From Sordaria brevicollis (lineage: Eukaryota > Ascomycota > Sordariomycetes > Sordariales > Sordariaceae), in contig JAUTDP010000004.1 in NCBI GenBank assembly GCA_033439795.1, positions 2,046,001-2,110,000 on the forward strand: a stretch of DNA of 64,000 nucleotides, given 5' to 3'. The translations under genes and the position numbers were made by a program. Positions 1 through 10,401 of the stretch are shown here, one piece after another (position 1 is the stretch's first letter; every line of letters begins with the position of its first letter). A model generated the notes under the pieces. It was not told where the DNA came from and made no database searches. It was given only the letters and a program-made list of their open reading frames with translations.

Positions 1-1263
1 TAAATGCCGGTCGCCTGTTGCAGCTGCCACTATCGAGATAAACCAGAAACGCCGGACACTCTCGATCCTGTATTGGAGACATTATAAATACCCCTGAGAC
101 TTGCACAGCAAACGTGGAGTACTGGCGCATGTCAGAAGAACAGAACAATTTAAGACTTGATGGGGAGAAAGACCACTGTGTAGAGGGTGATGTTCGTGGA
201 TGGAGGTTGATTCGGGGGATCACGAAGAGAAACAGGGTTAGGGTTGTAGGCGGTGGAACTGCTTCGCCCAAAATCCAACTCCAACCATTTGGCTGCTGCT
301 TTGCTGTCGTCCGTCATGGACCTGCTTGTCAAAGTCAGACGAGAGCATCATGTGCATCACGCAGATTTCAGGGGCAAAGCAGTTAGCCCAACGCGACAGA
401 AGCCTGATGAAGCTGTCAGTTCAACATTCAAATTGATAATGCGCGCCGCAAGCCAATGTGAGAGATGACAGCCAAGCATTCCGTCGGCACAATCTCGCCG
501 ATCTTTCGCAGCCGTTGCCCGTGGGCATGAAGGTATGGTATGGTATGGTAAGCAACGCAGAAGGGCAAAGGGCAAAGTGTCAACTCGGCTGTTGGTGGTG
601 GTCCCTGAATTCTCACCTGGACATCTTCTTCCTCAGTTCCTCTTCGTCAATCCATTTCCACCGACCATCGCGACGACAAACTCCATCACGACGCAAACGT
701 GTGGAACGCGCTGCGACATCTCCAACTCGAAGAGAAATTGCGAAGTTCAGTGGCGCGCGACCCCTCTTCGTCATATTCGTGCTGGGCAACGGGGTCACGA
801 CTCCCTATCACGATAACCTCAGCGACAATCGATTGGGCCATCCACCACCGCAACGGGGTCGTCCATCCGCTAGCCCCTTATCGCAAGGGCCGCTATTACA
901 CGATAAGGAACCATTCGGCACCGACGTCATCGAGACCCTCTTCAATTCCCAACTCGCCTCGACAACCACACAACTCCAGTCTTGGTCGTCCATCAGTTCT
1001 TGGTTTCCAGTCCAACACACACAACACACACGGCAACACGGCCTGTGTCGTTTTTGTCTAGGCTGTCGTACTTGACAACCGAGCCAGACACGCGCGTGTC
1101 ATTCATTAGTTTGGATTGACTGCCTTGATTCAGATCACTTTCTCTCCTTGGACCCTGAAACTGTCACTCATCTGTCATCCTTTCCCGTTGCCACCTAGTG
1201 CGCGCCTCCCTCTCCAACCACTACCGGTACTTACTCCTCTGACTTTCATACTTGATCTCCATC
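1..1263. other. Gene-free left end
   Basis: No open frame here has a recognisable domain, and the longest starts on a non-ATG codon. A short run of a GGTAT pentamer lies at about 534-550. The sequence is C-rich and T-rich toward 1200, as in a fungal promoter or leader. A gene ending left of the window could have its 3' end here, but I see no coding signal for one. Confidence 0.4.
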
Positions 1264-1666
1264 ATGTCCTGGGACCTCACCCGTCGTCGATGGATGCGAT
1301 CGTTGAACAACAAATATATCTTTGACCGCATTGTAGGTGACTTGTGTTTTCTGCTTTTGGCTTCATCCGATCTCTCTCCTCTTTCCCTTTTCATCACAAA
1401 AAGCCAAGTTCTGGAAGATTCGCACAAATCCACCGGCACACAACTCTCTGAACCGACACAGCGCGCCGAACGTCCATACCTTATTCCACTTCAGTTTTCA
1501 CTTGGCAAACCGGCTGCACAAAATTTTTACGGCACTGAATCTGATCTTTCCTGTCTCGTTACTTGCCGTGTTGCGCTTGTCCTTTTGTTTTCGTACACAG
1601 AATTGGACAAGGAAATCACTACACTACGGCCACAAACCGACCGAGTACCAACACAACGAGTGCTGA
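1264..1666 (+). CDS. Possible 44-aa two-exon small ORF or uORF
   Basis: Tentative. An ATG at 1264 opens 23 codons (to 1332). A GTAGGT donor follows, and an acceptor after TACACAG at 1600 lets the frame continue for 21 codons to a TGA at 1664-1666. The predicted peptide is strongly basic and aromatic, starts MSWDLTRRRW and ends QHNEC. I do not recognise it. It ends only 62 bases before the ATG of the Mpv17-like gene, so it may be an upstream ORF in that gene's leader, with a leader intron, rather than a separate gene. The 268-base intron is long for this genome, and coding potential is unproven. Confidence 0.22.
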
Positions 1667-1728
1667 CGAACAATGACCTGAATTGCCGACTTTAGCCCTT
1701 ATTATTTGCCATCGTCGTCCTAATCGAA

Positions 1729-2657
1729 ATGTCCATCCTCGCCCGGCTAACGGCCAGGTTCAACCAAGCCTACAATGAGCGACCTGGTGCGTTTCTCAAG
1801 TCCCATACTCCTTATGCGACGATTCGAGGGTCGGATGTTTTTGGACGTCACGTAACTCTTTTCGCTGCCATGCGCAACAAACTGCTAACAAAAAGGTTGC
1901 TGGCATGCAGTGCTCACGATGATGGTGACCAATGCGGTCCTAGGTGGAGTCGCCGACACGGTAGCCCAGTCCATCACGGCGGTCCGCGAGCGAGCCGTCC
2001 GTAAGTACCCACCCGGCCGGGGCCCGAACGCCCGCGACGACCCGGTCGCCTACGAGATCCACGAGCTCGACCGGAAGAACCCCCTCAACGAACAAGATCT
2101 TATCCCGGAATCGCGGGACCTGCCGCCTCCGTTCGACTTTGAGCGGTTGACCCGCTTCATGGCGTACGGCTTCTGCATGGCGCCCCTGCAGTTCAAGTGG
2201 TTCGGCTTCCTCGAGCGATGCTTCCCCATCACCAAGACGAGCGCCTATCTGCCGGCTTTGAAGAGGGTGGCTTTCGACCAGCTCATCTTTGCGCCGTTCG
2301 GTCTCGGGTGCTTCTTCACGGCCATGACCCTGGCCGAGGGCGGTGGAAAGAGGGGCGTCTATGACAAGATGAGGGACATGTATGTGCCGACGCTCAAGGC
2401 AAACTACATTCTTTGGCCGGCGGTTCAGATTATCAACTTTCGGTTGATGCCCGTGCAGTTCCAGCTGGTGAGTTTTCCTCGTGCGATATTGCGGGAAAGG
2501 AGATGTTGCTAACAACATCATAATGAAATAGCCCTTCGTTTCAACTGTTGGTATCGCCTGGACAGCCTACCTCTCACTTACCAATGCCGCCGAGGATGTG
2601 CAGCAGACCACCGCTGCTCGCCCGGCGCCCGGCTCTCCCAACATTCGTCTGGCCTAA
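1729..2657 (+). CDS. Mpv17/PMP22 family membrane protein
   Basis: Exons are 1729-1786, 1911-2467 and 2532-2657, giving 246 aa. The first splice joins RP to VLTMMVTNAVLGG, which restores the classic Mpv17 start in which a short N-terminal stretch precedes a first membrane helix ending in DTVAQ. The C-terminus has the family signature around NFRLMPVQFQ, followed by a last helix containing WTAYLSL. Family members are four-helix proteins of the inner mitochondrial or peroxisomal membrane (yeast Sym1, vertebrate Mpv17 and PMP22). The insert at about residues 40-85 is charged and Pro-rich, longer than in the smallest members and common in fungal ones. The start is the only ATG that keeps both splice junctions in frame. 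The exact organelle cannot be told from the sequence. Confidence 0.9.
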
Positions 2658-4211
2658 AAACGGTTGTGCGACGTTGACCATCAAGGTTCTTTCTTTCTCC
2701 TCACGGATTCGATGACGTTCAAGTTGCTTATAGGCGCAACACCTACCTTTTGCCGAATATCCGCATAAACGACATGGAGGAACAGTACACATCTGGCGGG
2801 TTGACTCTTGTCCCTGCCATTTTTTTTTGCGGAGAAGAAGGAGAAGGAGGATTCATTGCAAAAGAGGTTACACGGGGGGGAATGGGTTCGGAGGATACTA
2901 TACCACGGCTTTTTTCTTTGATAAGCCGACCGACCTAAAGGCGTCTTGGAGTTTTTGACAAGGGGCAAACTTTCGCCCTTTCTTCTTCATTGTGTTTACT
3001 TAGACCTGATCTCGATTGAAACATGGAATTGATTGCCCAATGTTGAAGCCACCGCTTGTGATGTACCTGGTGCGATACCTAAATGCGTAACATGTTGTTG
3101 GCAGGTTGGCCGGCAATAAGCGGTCGGGAGATCTACAGATCGAACATGAGACTATGCTAAGAGGTTGGGTTAGGTTATATATACTCGCTCCCCAAAAATG
3201 ATCACGTTGTCTCCTTCATCTCCCCGGTAAGCCGAAATCCGGGTTCATGGAAAGGATGGAAAGACATGGTACGACTTGGACCCGGGTTGTGTTGTTGCAA
3301 GAAGCCGACATATTCTCGAATTGTCGATCCAGTTTCCCGAGGTTATGTTGCCAAGTTCAATTGAGTTCCGGGTCGGTACAAGTCGTCGGGGAATGCTTGA
3401 CCGCCATGTGAAGTGAAGCTTGCTGTTGTCGTGCCTGCGTGTTGTCAATGTTGTTGACAGGATTGAAGGTTCCTGCATTTTGAGAAGAAACATGAGATTG
3501 AAATTTTTTACTGCACGTATAAGTGATAACGATAAAAGATCACTCATCTAATCATCCCACGTCCCGCTCGTCTAGAACAACTAGATTTTTTTTTTGCCTC
3601 TAGGCATTATCGGACCGATTTAACATCATGTTGAACTGCGACAATCGGAGCTCTTCTAGCTGTCAATGCCGTGGCCGTGGTATTCAGAAGGATTCCGGAG
3701 GCCTTTCAGTGGAAGGATCACCCCATCCGCAACAGCAGGACCCCCAAACGCCTCGACGTCACTGGCTCCCCCTCTTTGCCAATTGGCCCCACATGAGCTC
3801 GGTGTTACCCCTCCATTTGTAGAGGTATCGATTTCGTTTACCCCCTTCGTTCTCTAGACTGCCCCTCCATTGAACCATCACTTGGTGAGGTAGCGACCGC
3901 TCTTCGGACGGGGGACCACCCGGCGTTGACAGACGGATGGCAGGAGAGGCTTCCGTCTCGTGTGTTGAGGGTTGAAAAGAGATTGGCCAAGCAACGGTTG
4001 GGATTGGGACTCAAACAAGAATAAAAAGCTGACCTATCATCATTGCGTCTTGAGGGATATCCACCCTCCTCCTCTTCGCTTCCATTCTCCTCTCTGTTGA
4101 TAAGACAAGCTACTTTTCTTCTGTCATCGTAGTCTGCTCTTGATCTTCTTCTCCTCTCCAAAGAACAAATCGTAATACCTAGTCACATATACCCAAACCA
4201 CAACCGCCATC
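2658..4211. other. Intergenic region, PGK upstream
   Basis: No supported gene. It holds the 3' end of the Mpv17-like gene and the promoter of the phosphoglycerate kinase gene. Short reading frames on both strands have no family features. Confidence 0.5.
4056..4160 (+). promoter_or_regulatory. Pyrimidine-rich leader of phosphoglycerate kinase gene
   Basis: A CT-rich stretch (repeated CTCCTCTTC-like blocks) lies 50-150 bases before the ATG, followed by ACAACCGCCATC directly before the start. Pyrimidine-rich tracts close to the transcription start are typical of highly expressed glycolytic genes in filamentous fungi. The transcription start itself is not visible. Confidence 0.45.
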
Positions 4212-5659
4212 ATGTCTCTCTCCAACAAGCTCTCCATCCAGGACGTCGACCTCAAGGGCAAGCGCGTCCTCATTCGTGTAAGCTTCCAGTTCCTTCAGCT
4301 ATAGCTTGCTAGCTAGCTCTGGTGTTATGCTGTCCAACTGTGTGATGATTCATATGAGGTGATGATGATGAGTAGACACTAACGCACCACCCACTCTCTC
4401 CAGGTCGACTTCAACGTCCCCCTTGACGCCGACAAGAAGGTCACCAACCCCCAGCGCATCGTCGGTGCCATCCCCACCATCAAGTATGCCATCGACAATG
4501 GCGCCAAGGCCGTTGTCCTCATGTCCCACCTCGGCCGTCCCGACGGCAAGGTCAACCCCAAGTACTCTCTGAAGCCCGTTGTCCCCGAGCTCGAGAAGCT
4601 CCTCGGCAAGAGCGTCACCTTCGCCAACGACTGCGTCGGCCCCGAGGTCGAGGACATTGTCAACAAGGCCGACAACGGCGCCGTTGTCCTCCTTGAGAAC
4701 CTCCGCTTCCACATTGAGGAGGAGGGCAAGGGCACCGATGCCGAGGGCAACAAGATCAAGGCCGACAAGGCCAAGGTTGACGAGTTCCGCAAGGGCCTCA
4801 CCAAGCTCGGTGATGTCTACATCAGTGAGTTTTTCTGCCCGCTCATCTTGTCCATTGAGAACAACAGCTAACACAATCCCTCCCTACAGACGACGCCTTC
4901 GGCACCGCCCACCGCGCCCACTCTTCCATGGTCGGCATCGACCTCCCCCAAAAGGCCGCCGGTTTCCTCATGAAGAAGGAGCTCGAGTACTTCGCCAAGG
5001 TCCTCGAGTCCCCCCAGCGTCCCTTCCTCGCCATCCTCGGCGGCGCCAAGGTCTCCGACAAGATCCAGCTGATCGACAACCTTCTCGACAAGGTCAACAC
5101 GCTCATCATCTGCGGCGGCATGGCCTTCACCTTCAAGAAGACTCTCTACAACATCCCCATCGGCAACTCGCTCTTTGACGAGGCCGGCGCCAAGACCGTT
5201 CCCGATCTCGTCGAGAAGGCCAAGAAGAACAACGTCAAGATTGTCCTCCCCGTCGACTACATCACCGCCGACAAGTTCGACAAGGACGCCAACACTGGCA
5301 AGGCCACCGACAAGGACGGCATTCCTGACGGCTGGATGGGTCTCGACTGCGGCGAGGAGTCTGTCAAGCTCTACACCGATGCCATCAACGAGGCCCAGAC
5401 CATCCTCTGGAACGGCCCCGCCGGTGTCTTCGAGTTTGACAAGTTCGCCAGCGGCACCAAGGCCACGCTCGACGCTGCCGTCAAGGCCGCCGAGGAGGGC
5501 CGCACCGTCATCATTGGCGGTGGCGATACCGCTACCGTTGCTGCCAAGTACGGTGTTGAGGACAAGCTCAGCCACGTCTCCACTGGTGGTGGTGCCTCTC
5601 TTGAGCTTCTTGAGGGCAAGGCTCTCCCTGGTGTTGTTGCTCTTTCTGAGCGTCAGTAA
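4212..5659 (+). CDS. pgk-1: Phosphoglycerate kinase
   Basis: Exons 4212-4277, 4404-4824 and 4890-5659 give 418 aa, the usual eukaryotic length. The enzyme transfers phosphate from 1,3-bisphosphoglycerate to ADP in cytosolic glycolysis and runs in reverse in gluconeogenesis. Visible motifs: the N-domain substrate loop VDFNVPLD just after the first splice; SHLGRPDGK, which contributes phosphoglycerate-binding residues; [12 protein letters not shown] across the second splice; [10 protein letters not shown]; and the C-domain nucleotide loop [13 protein letters not shown] with [13 protein letters not shown]. Codon choice is very biased (C-ending codons, AAG, CTC), unlike most neighbours, which fits very high expression. 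The first intron after codon 22 is in the usual place for a fungal pgk gene. Confidence 0.98.
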
Positions 5660-6319
5660 GTGTTTGCTCGGTCCTTGGCTTTTTGTCCAAAAAAGAGTTG
5701 GGAAAGAGTTTAAGAAAGTAATGATGTTATGATACCTCAAAGGGTCCTTGGACGGATTAGCAGGGCTAGTCTCTAGGTTTACTTTGGTCTCAAGAGTCGA
5801 GAGATAAATAGAACAAAACAGTTAAAGTCCATGATGCGGTTCCAAAAGTGCAATTGTGAGGCTCAGGTTTGACACGAAGTATGTGTTGTCTGAAACTTGA
5901 TGTGGCTGGTTTGCATACCCTCAACATGCCAATGTCAGCATTCCAATGGGCAGCTCTCCACTTCAGGGTCGGAATGCAATCCTATAGCCCCCCCTCGACC
6001 ATGGACCCTGTTCTCGGACGTCACATTGTGCCCTTGGTGGCAGTTCCCAATTCACAAATCTACCGACTGCCAGGACCTGCTCGCGCTCTTCTTCAGATCC
6101 CTCGAACCTGGCTTCTGAAGTGGTCGTCAAGAAACACCTAGTGCGAGTGTCCGCGATGTCTTCCATATCAAGTTCCGCGAAACAATACCGAGCCGCAAAC
6201 TCAAGTCACAAATCATCGTGAATACCAATATCGAAGCGTGGGTAAATATTGTATTGATGCGCCTTTCCGTCCTTCTCCCTTCATGTCATGGTTCGTGCCA
6301 GCTTGAATATGTTCTCCGA
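5660..6319. other. Intergenic, convergent 3' ends
   Basis: Lies between the stop of phosphoglycerate kinase (plus) and the stop of Sem1 (minus), so both transcripts end here. No coding frame is credible. Confidence 0.5.
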
Positions 6320-7224
6320 TTACCGCTTCTTGGCAGCCTCAACCTTCTTGAGCTCCTCCCTATGGTTCAGAACAATACATGTTAGCATTTGTATCTTCCA
6401 AGCACAGCCCGTTCCAGACACTCCCCCAACGCTTTTGTCTACTTCCCGCAGATTCCCCAAAGTTGTAGGCTGCCAAATGTAATAACTTCATGGCTACAGT
6501 CTGGCGGAAACTGGGGCGTTTCGTCTGGGGTATGGAGAGAGGTCGACATAAGGAGATGCTTTAACAGGGAGAGAAAACCTACTTTAGCTGCGCAGAAAAG
6601 TCGTCGCTCGTGTCATCGTCGTCCCACGACTCCTCCCATAGGTGCTTGGCCTCGTTGTTGCCCTTGGCGGCTTCTGTGTCTTCGGGTGCCCAGTCTGTTT
6701 TTGTAGCACGTACTTGTTAGCGTATGTCCTTTCTTTCGGAACCCAGCTAGAGCTTGCGTTTCTGGTAGTGATTTGAAGGGTTAAGCGTTCGGAAGATGAT
6801 AGAAAAGCCGAAGCTAATCGGGAAGAGACGTTGTGTGCGTAAAGGCGGTGGTTGAACTGGGCTTGTGCTCGGGTTGTCATGACGGAGGTGATGATGGTGT
6901 TGTCGGTGACGGCCTGGTAGAAGCCATGAAGCTGTAGCTATAATGATCATGGAGGTCTCCTTCTCAGGTCCAACCCTAGGATGAATACCGGGCGCGGGGC
7001 GCTTGTAGAGATGGGTCGATGGTGTAGATATGTGGCGGTATAGGAATAAATGTTGTCGCGATGCGCATCGCAAACCCTCCAGCGCAAGAGGCAAACTAAC
7101 CATCAACAGGGAAATCCTCAAACTCGTCGTCCTCCTCCAACACGGCCGTCTTCTTCTCGGGAACAGCCTGCTCGGGCTTGGGCTCGGTCGACTTGACGTC
7201 GTTCTTGGGTTGTGTTGAGGCCAT
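6320..7224 (-). CDS. Sem1/Dss1, small 26S proteasome lid subunit
   Basis: Minus strand, exons 7101-7224, 6583-6694 and 6320-6359, giving 91 aa. Each piece is too short to stand out alone, but spliced they form a clear Dss1/Sem1 protein: a charged start with many Lys and Pro, a first acidic patch (VLEEDDEFEDFPVDDW), a second patch (LWEESWDDDDTSDDFS) and a short C-terminal helix ending EAAKKR. Sem1 tethers lid subunits of the 26S proteasome, and it also occurs in the TREX-2 mRNA export complex and in BRCA2 assemblies. The two conserved Trp-containing acidic segments are the known partner-binding sites. Splice phases 1 and 2 are consistent across all three exons. The protein is largely disordered. 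Confidence 0.93.
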
Positions 7225-9106
7225 TTTGAATTTTATGTGTTGTGTGTTGTTTTGCGTTGTCTTTGGTCAAAGGAATAGCTGTTCGGAGCTGATGACGCTA
7301 GACGGATGGATCTATCGACGGCGTTCGTTCGCAAGAGGCGGGACACTTGTCGGTTGTGCTGTGGTCGCGTCGCGGTGTATGCTGGTATTATGAATTGCGC
7401 GGAAGAGAAATCAAAGTCGTCGATTTGGCGCAAAGATTATTGGGTGTTGGTTGGAAGTGGAAGGTCGGAAGCTTTGATCGTGTCGTATCGTGACAGCTTG
7501 GAGATCTTGTCCAGTGACGAGATGGAAGCAATCAATGAGGTGCCTGCCAACGACGGCCAACCCCAAGGCGGCAGCGGGACGACGTGCTGCTGGCGTCTGT
7601 CGAGCAAGAGCCCCAGGGGCGCGGCAAGAGCACGGGCCCCATTTCTTGTACAGAGTCTTGGCACAAAGCTTGAGGACCCCACTTGGTACCCCGCCCTGCG
7701 TCTGTGATGTGCTTTTGGTTTGTCTTTGACATCGTCATTTCTTCTCATCTCCATCTCGCATCAAGAATGCTTTAGACTTTGGAGCGGACATGACAGCTGC
7801 AATCCAAATCGCACAAGTACAAGCAACGCAGAAACTAGCAACTGCTTCTGTTCCTGATTTTGATGTCTTCAATTCATCACAAGATGCAAGGCACGAGTCA
7901 GCTAGGTCATTATGACTTCTAATAACAAGAGGGAGACCCTGTTAGTCGCAAACCATTGTTTGGATATGGTGCGGCAGCAAACCAACCTTTTGAAACCTTT
8001 GTTTTCTTCGACATCTCTCTACGGTCAGCCCAATTGAGCATTTGTGGTAAGCAGCTCGAGGCTGTGGTGTTAACAAGTGGTAACACAACATGAGATGCCG
8101 ATATCCGTCTATATCGGATCTAACTTTGTAGGACCACCAAGTTGCGATTGGCTTTTCCCCTGGTGGCCGTTCATCCTGTTGCAACACTTGGATCAAGGAT
8201 TGTAGATGATCCTCCGGAGGCTATACGGAAACTCTCCCGATGGAATTTGGCGATCTTGTCATGGTAGGAAACTGCCTCCGAGGACTTGTCATATTCTCGG
8301 ACAATGGCCAACCGAGTGTCAAAATACGAGATGAGGTAGCTTGTCTCGAGTCGCCGGGCTGTTAGTACCAGCTAAACACACAAAGCTTGATTACCTTTGG
8401 TCATGCATTGTACCGTAAGCGCGGCGTCGACTTGCCGGTTATCTTCCGTTGGAGCTTGGATAATAATTCCATATCGGATACTAACACGACGCACAGTATC
8501 AAGAAAGATCTCACCAAGATTCCAAGCAATCGGACCTATGACACGGTTTGTCCCAAGTTCCAGGGCAACAACCTGGAATGGAACAAGGGGTAAAAAACCG
8601 GGGACGGCATCGGGGAACTTCAGTTTTCGATTGTCTTTAACTAACAAGCGCCGTCTTGGACGCCTCGTCGCCTCTTTCCCCTCGTTCACTTTTCTCTTCT
8701 GGGGCAATGCTGGTTCTTTCACGTACTTGGGCGAATTTTTAAAAGGGCTGACTACGACGCAACTTTCAGGAACAAGCCGCAGCAAGCAAATCAGCCCAAA
8801 AACCGAAACCTGACAATGACAACAAACCTAAACCAACAAATCTAATCCGATCTTCCTGGCATCTCTCCTCCTTCTCCTCCGAGCCCTGCCTTCAACTCAA
8901 AGGGTTCTTTTACATAACCGTTCGTGCCAGGTCGCCCAACTGATACCCCAAACACCCGTTCATCGAGCCAGAGAGCCAACGACAGGTCTTGATATCAAAC
9001 CTTCCTACACCTCTACATATCGCCGGGCAGGCATACCGTATCTCTCGACACATTGACGACCTCTCATTGGCATTCTCCCCGGTGACCAACTGAAACCCCA
9101 CCTTAT

Positions 9107-9136
9107 GGTGGCCCAGGGCGTCCTTCGTAACACATC
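9107..9136 (+). repeat. Left arm of 30-bp inverted repeat
   Basis: Begins GGTGGCCCAGGGCG and ends CGTAACACATC. Its reverse complement recurs at 9643-9672 with one mismatch in 30. Confidence 0.85.
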
Positions 9137-9282
9137 CACAAAGTTGAAATTCTGGCAACTGCAGGTGATAGAATCGCACCCGGGTAAAGTCCTCATCTTG
9201 GCCATTACCCCGCACTCTTCTCCAAAACAACCCTTTCCTATCTATTGTATCGCTACCACTTTTCGATCTTGGGGGAAAGAAA

Positions 9283-9545
9283 GAGATAATAAGAGGAAGA
9301 GAGAGGAGAAGAGAGGAAAAGAGAAGAAAAGAGAGGAGAAATAGAGGTTGATAAGGAAAGGGAGCGTCATTCTCTTCCCTTATTTCTTCTCTTCCCACCA
9401 TCTCTTCCTATCATCTTTTCTCATCATCATCTTTCTTCTCATTATTTCTCTTCTTATCATCTTTCTTCTCATTATCCCTCTTCTTATCATCTCTCTTCTC
9501 ATCATCTCTCTTCTCATCATCTCTCTTCTCATCATCTCTTTTCCC
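9283..9545. repeat. Polypurine/polypyrimidine microsatellite
   Basis: From about 9283 to 9340 the plus strand is a GAGA/GGAAA purine run. From about 9390 to 9545 it becomes TCTTCTCATCATC repeats, with a unit of about 15 bases seen most regularly near 9480-9540. The opposed purine and pyrimidine blocks can themselves pair in part. The apparent peptides here are only repeat translations. Confidence 0.85.
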
Positions 9546-9642
9546 ATCTTCTTATTTTTAGGGGGGTGAAGTGGCATATTGAGGTAGGGTGGGATTCCGC
9601 TGTGCGCCACTTGTTCTGCAGCTGAAATAAGGGCCCAACCCT

Positions 9643-9672
9643 GATGTGTTACGAAGGCCGCCCTGGGCCACC
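9643..9672 (-). repeat. Right arm of 30-bp inverted repeat
   Basis: Reverse complement of 9107-9136 with one substitution. The two arms bound about 566 bases that include the purine/pyrimidine microsatellite. No target-site duplication is evident outside the arms. Confidence 0.85.
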
Positions 9673-10401
9673 GTACCACCTTCCGACCTGGCTCTCTCGC
9701 GTCTGCACGTTCTCAGTTCGCTCCCTGCTGCGCTGAACGACCAATTGCTACGGCGCCATAGAACGACTCCAGTCCCCGGCCGGCGCTGAATACCCAGAGG
9801 AGCTGGACCGCGCTGAAAGGATAACACAACATCTCCACCACAACCGTCCGGGCACCAGTCCGCCCACTCGGCTTGGGCCGCAGCGCCGCTCCCAGTCAGC
9901 GCCCCCCGTCAGTGACCAGTCCTAAACAAGCGTAACGCCGGAACCCCAGGTTTCCTTGTTGGCAGTTTTTGCCATGTCCTGCAGCACCGTCTTAGATCCG
10001 GTTTCACCGGGCTTGCCGGCACCCCTGTATATACAGTACTATCTCTGTTCTGCCTTTTTTTCTTTGATATCTGTCAGAGCGGGGTCTGGATCTCGCTGAT
10101 TTCACAATTCCCTCGGCTTGTGAAAAAAAAAGCAGGTTTTTTTCTTGTCGATACTTTTCAACACCAAAAAGTCGTGACGCCGGAGGCACTTATATAAGTG
10201 ATCCCGGATTTCCATCCGGTTTTTTGCTTGGCGACCCGGCCATCCGGTGCCAATCCCGCTCGCCTATCCGCTTCCCGTTCTCGGCGACGTACAACAACCA
10301 ATTCCAACGACTACCGTTACAGACCACGAACTGCGACCGCGCACACACCCAAAGAAGAAAAAATAGAAGCATAGGGTGTTACCCACCCGCAAAACACCAA
10401 A

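Larger units (their letters stand above)
7225..10401. other. 3.2-kb gene-free stretch
   Basis: No frame with family features. ORFs of up to about 140 codons occur near 7300-7700 and 8370-8810, overlapping on opposite strands without a convincing start, introns or composition. The stretch holds the Sem1 promoter, the repeat structure at 9107-9672 and the leader of the Iml2-like gene. Confidence 0.5.

Noticed and set aside
458..1075. 205-codon plus-strand frame near the left end.
   Set aside because: It starts on a non-ATG codon, has no domain or typical composition, and overlaps equally long frames on both strands.
4868..5740. 290-residue minus-strand frame opposite phosphoglycerate kinase.
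   Set aside because: A shadow frame caused by the extreme codon bias of the kinase gene; it has Leu/Val/Glu/Asp/Gly-only composition.
9348..9679. Hydrophobic Ile/Leu-repeat and Met/Arg-repeat frames on both strands.
   Set aside because: They are translations of the TCTTCTCATCATC microsatellite and its complement.
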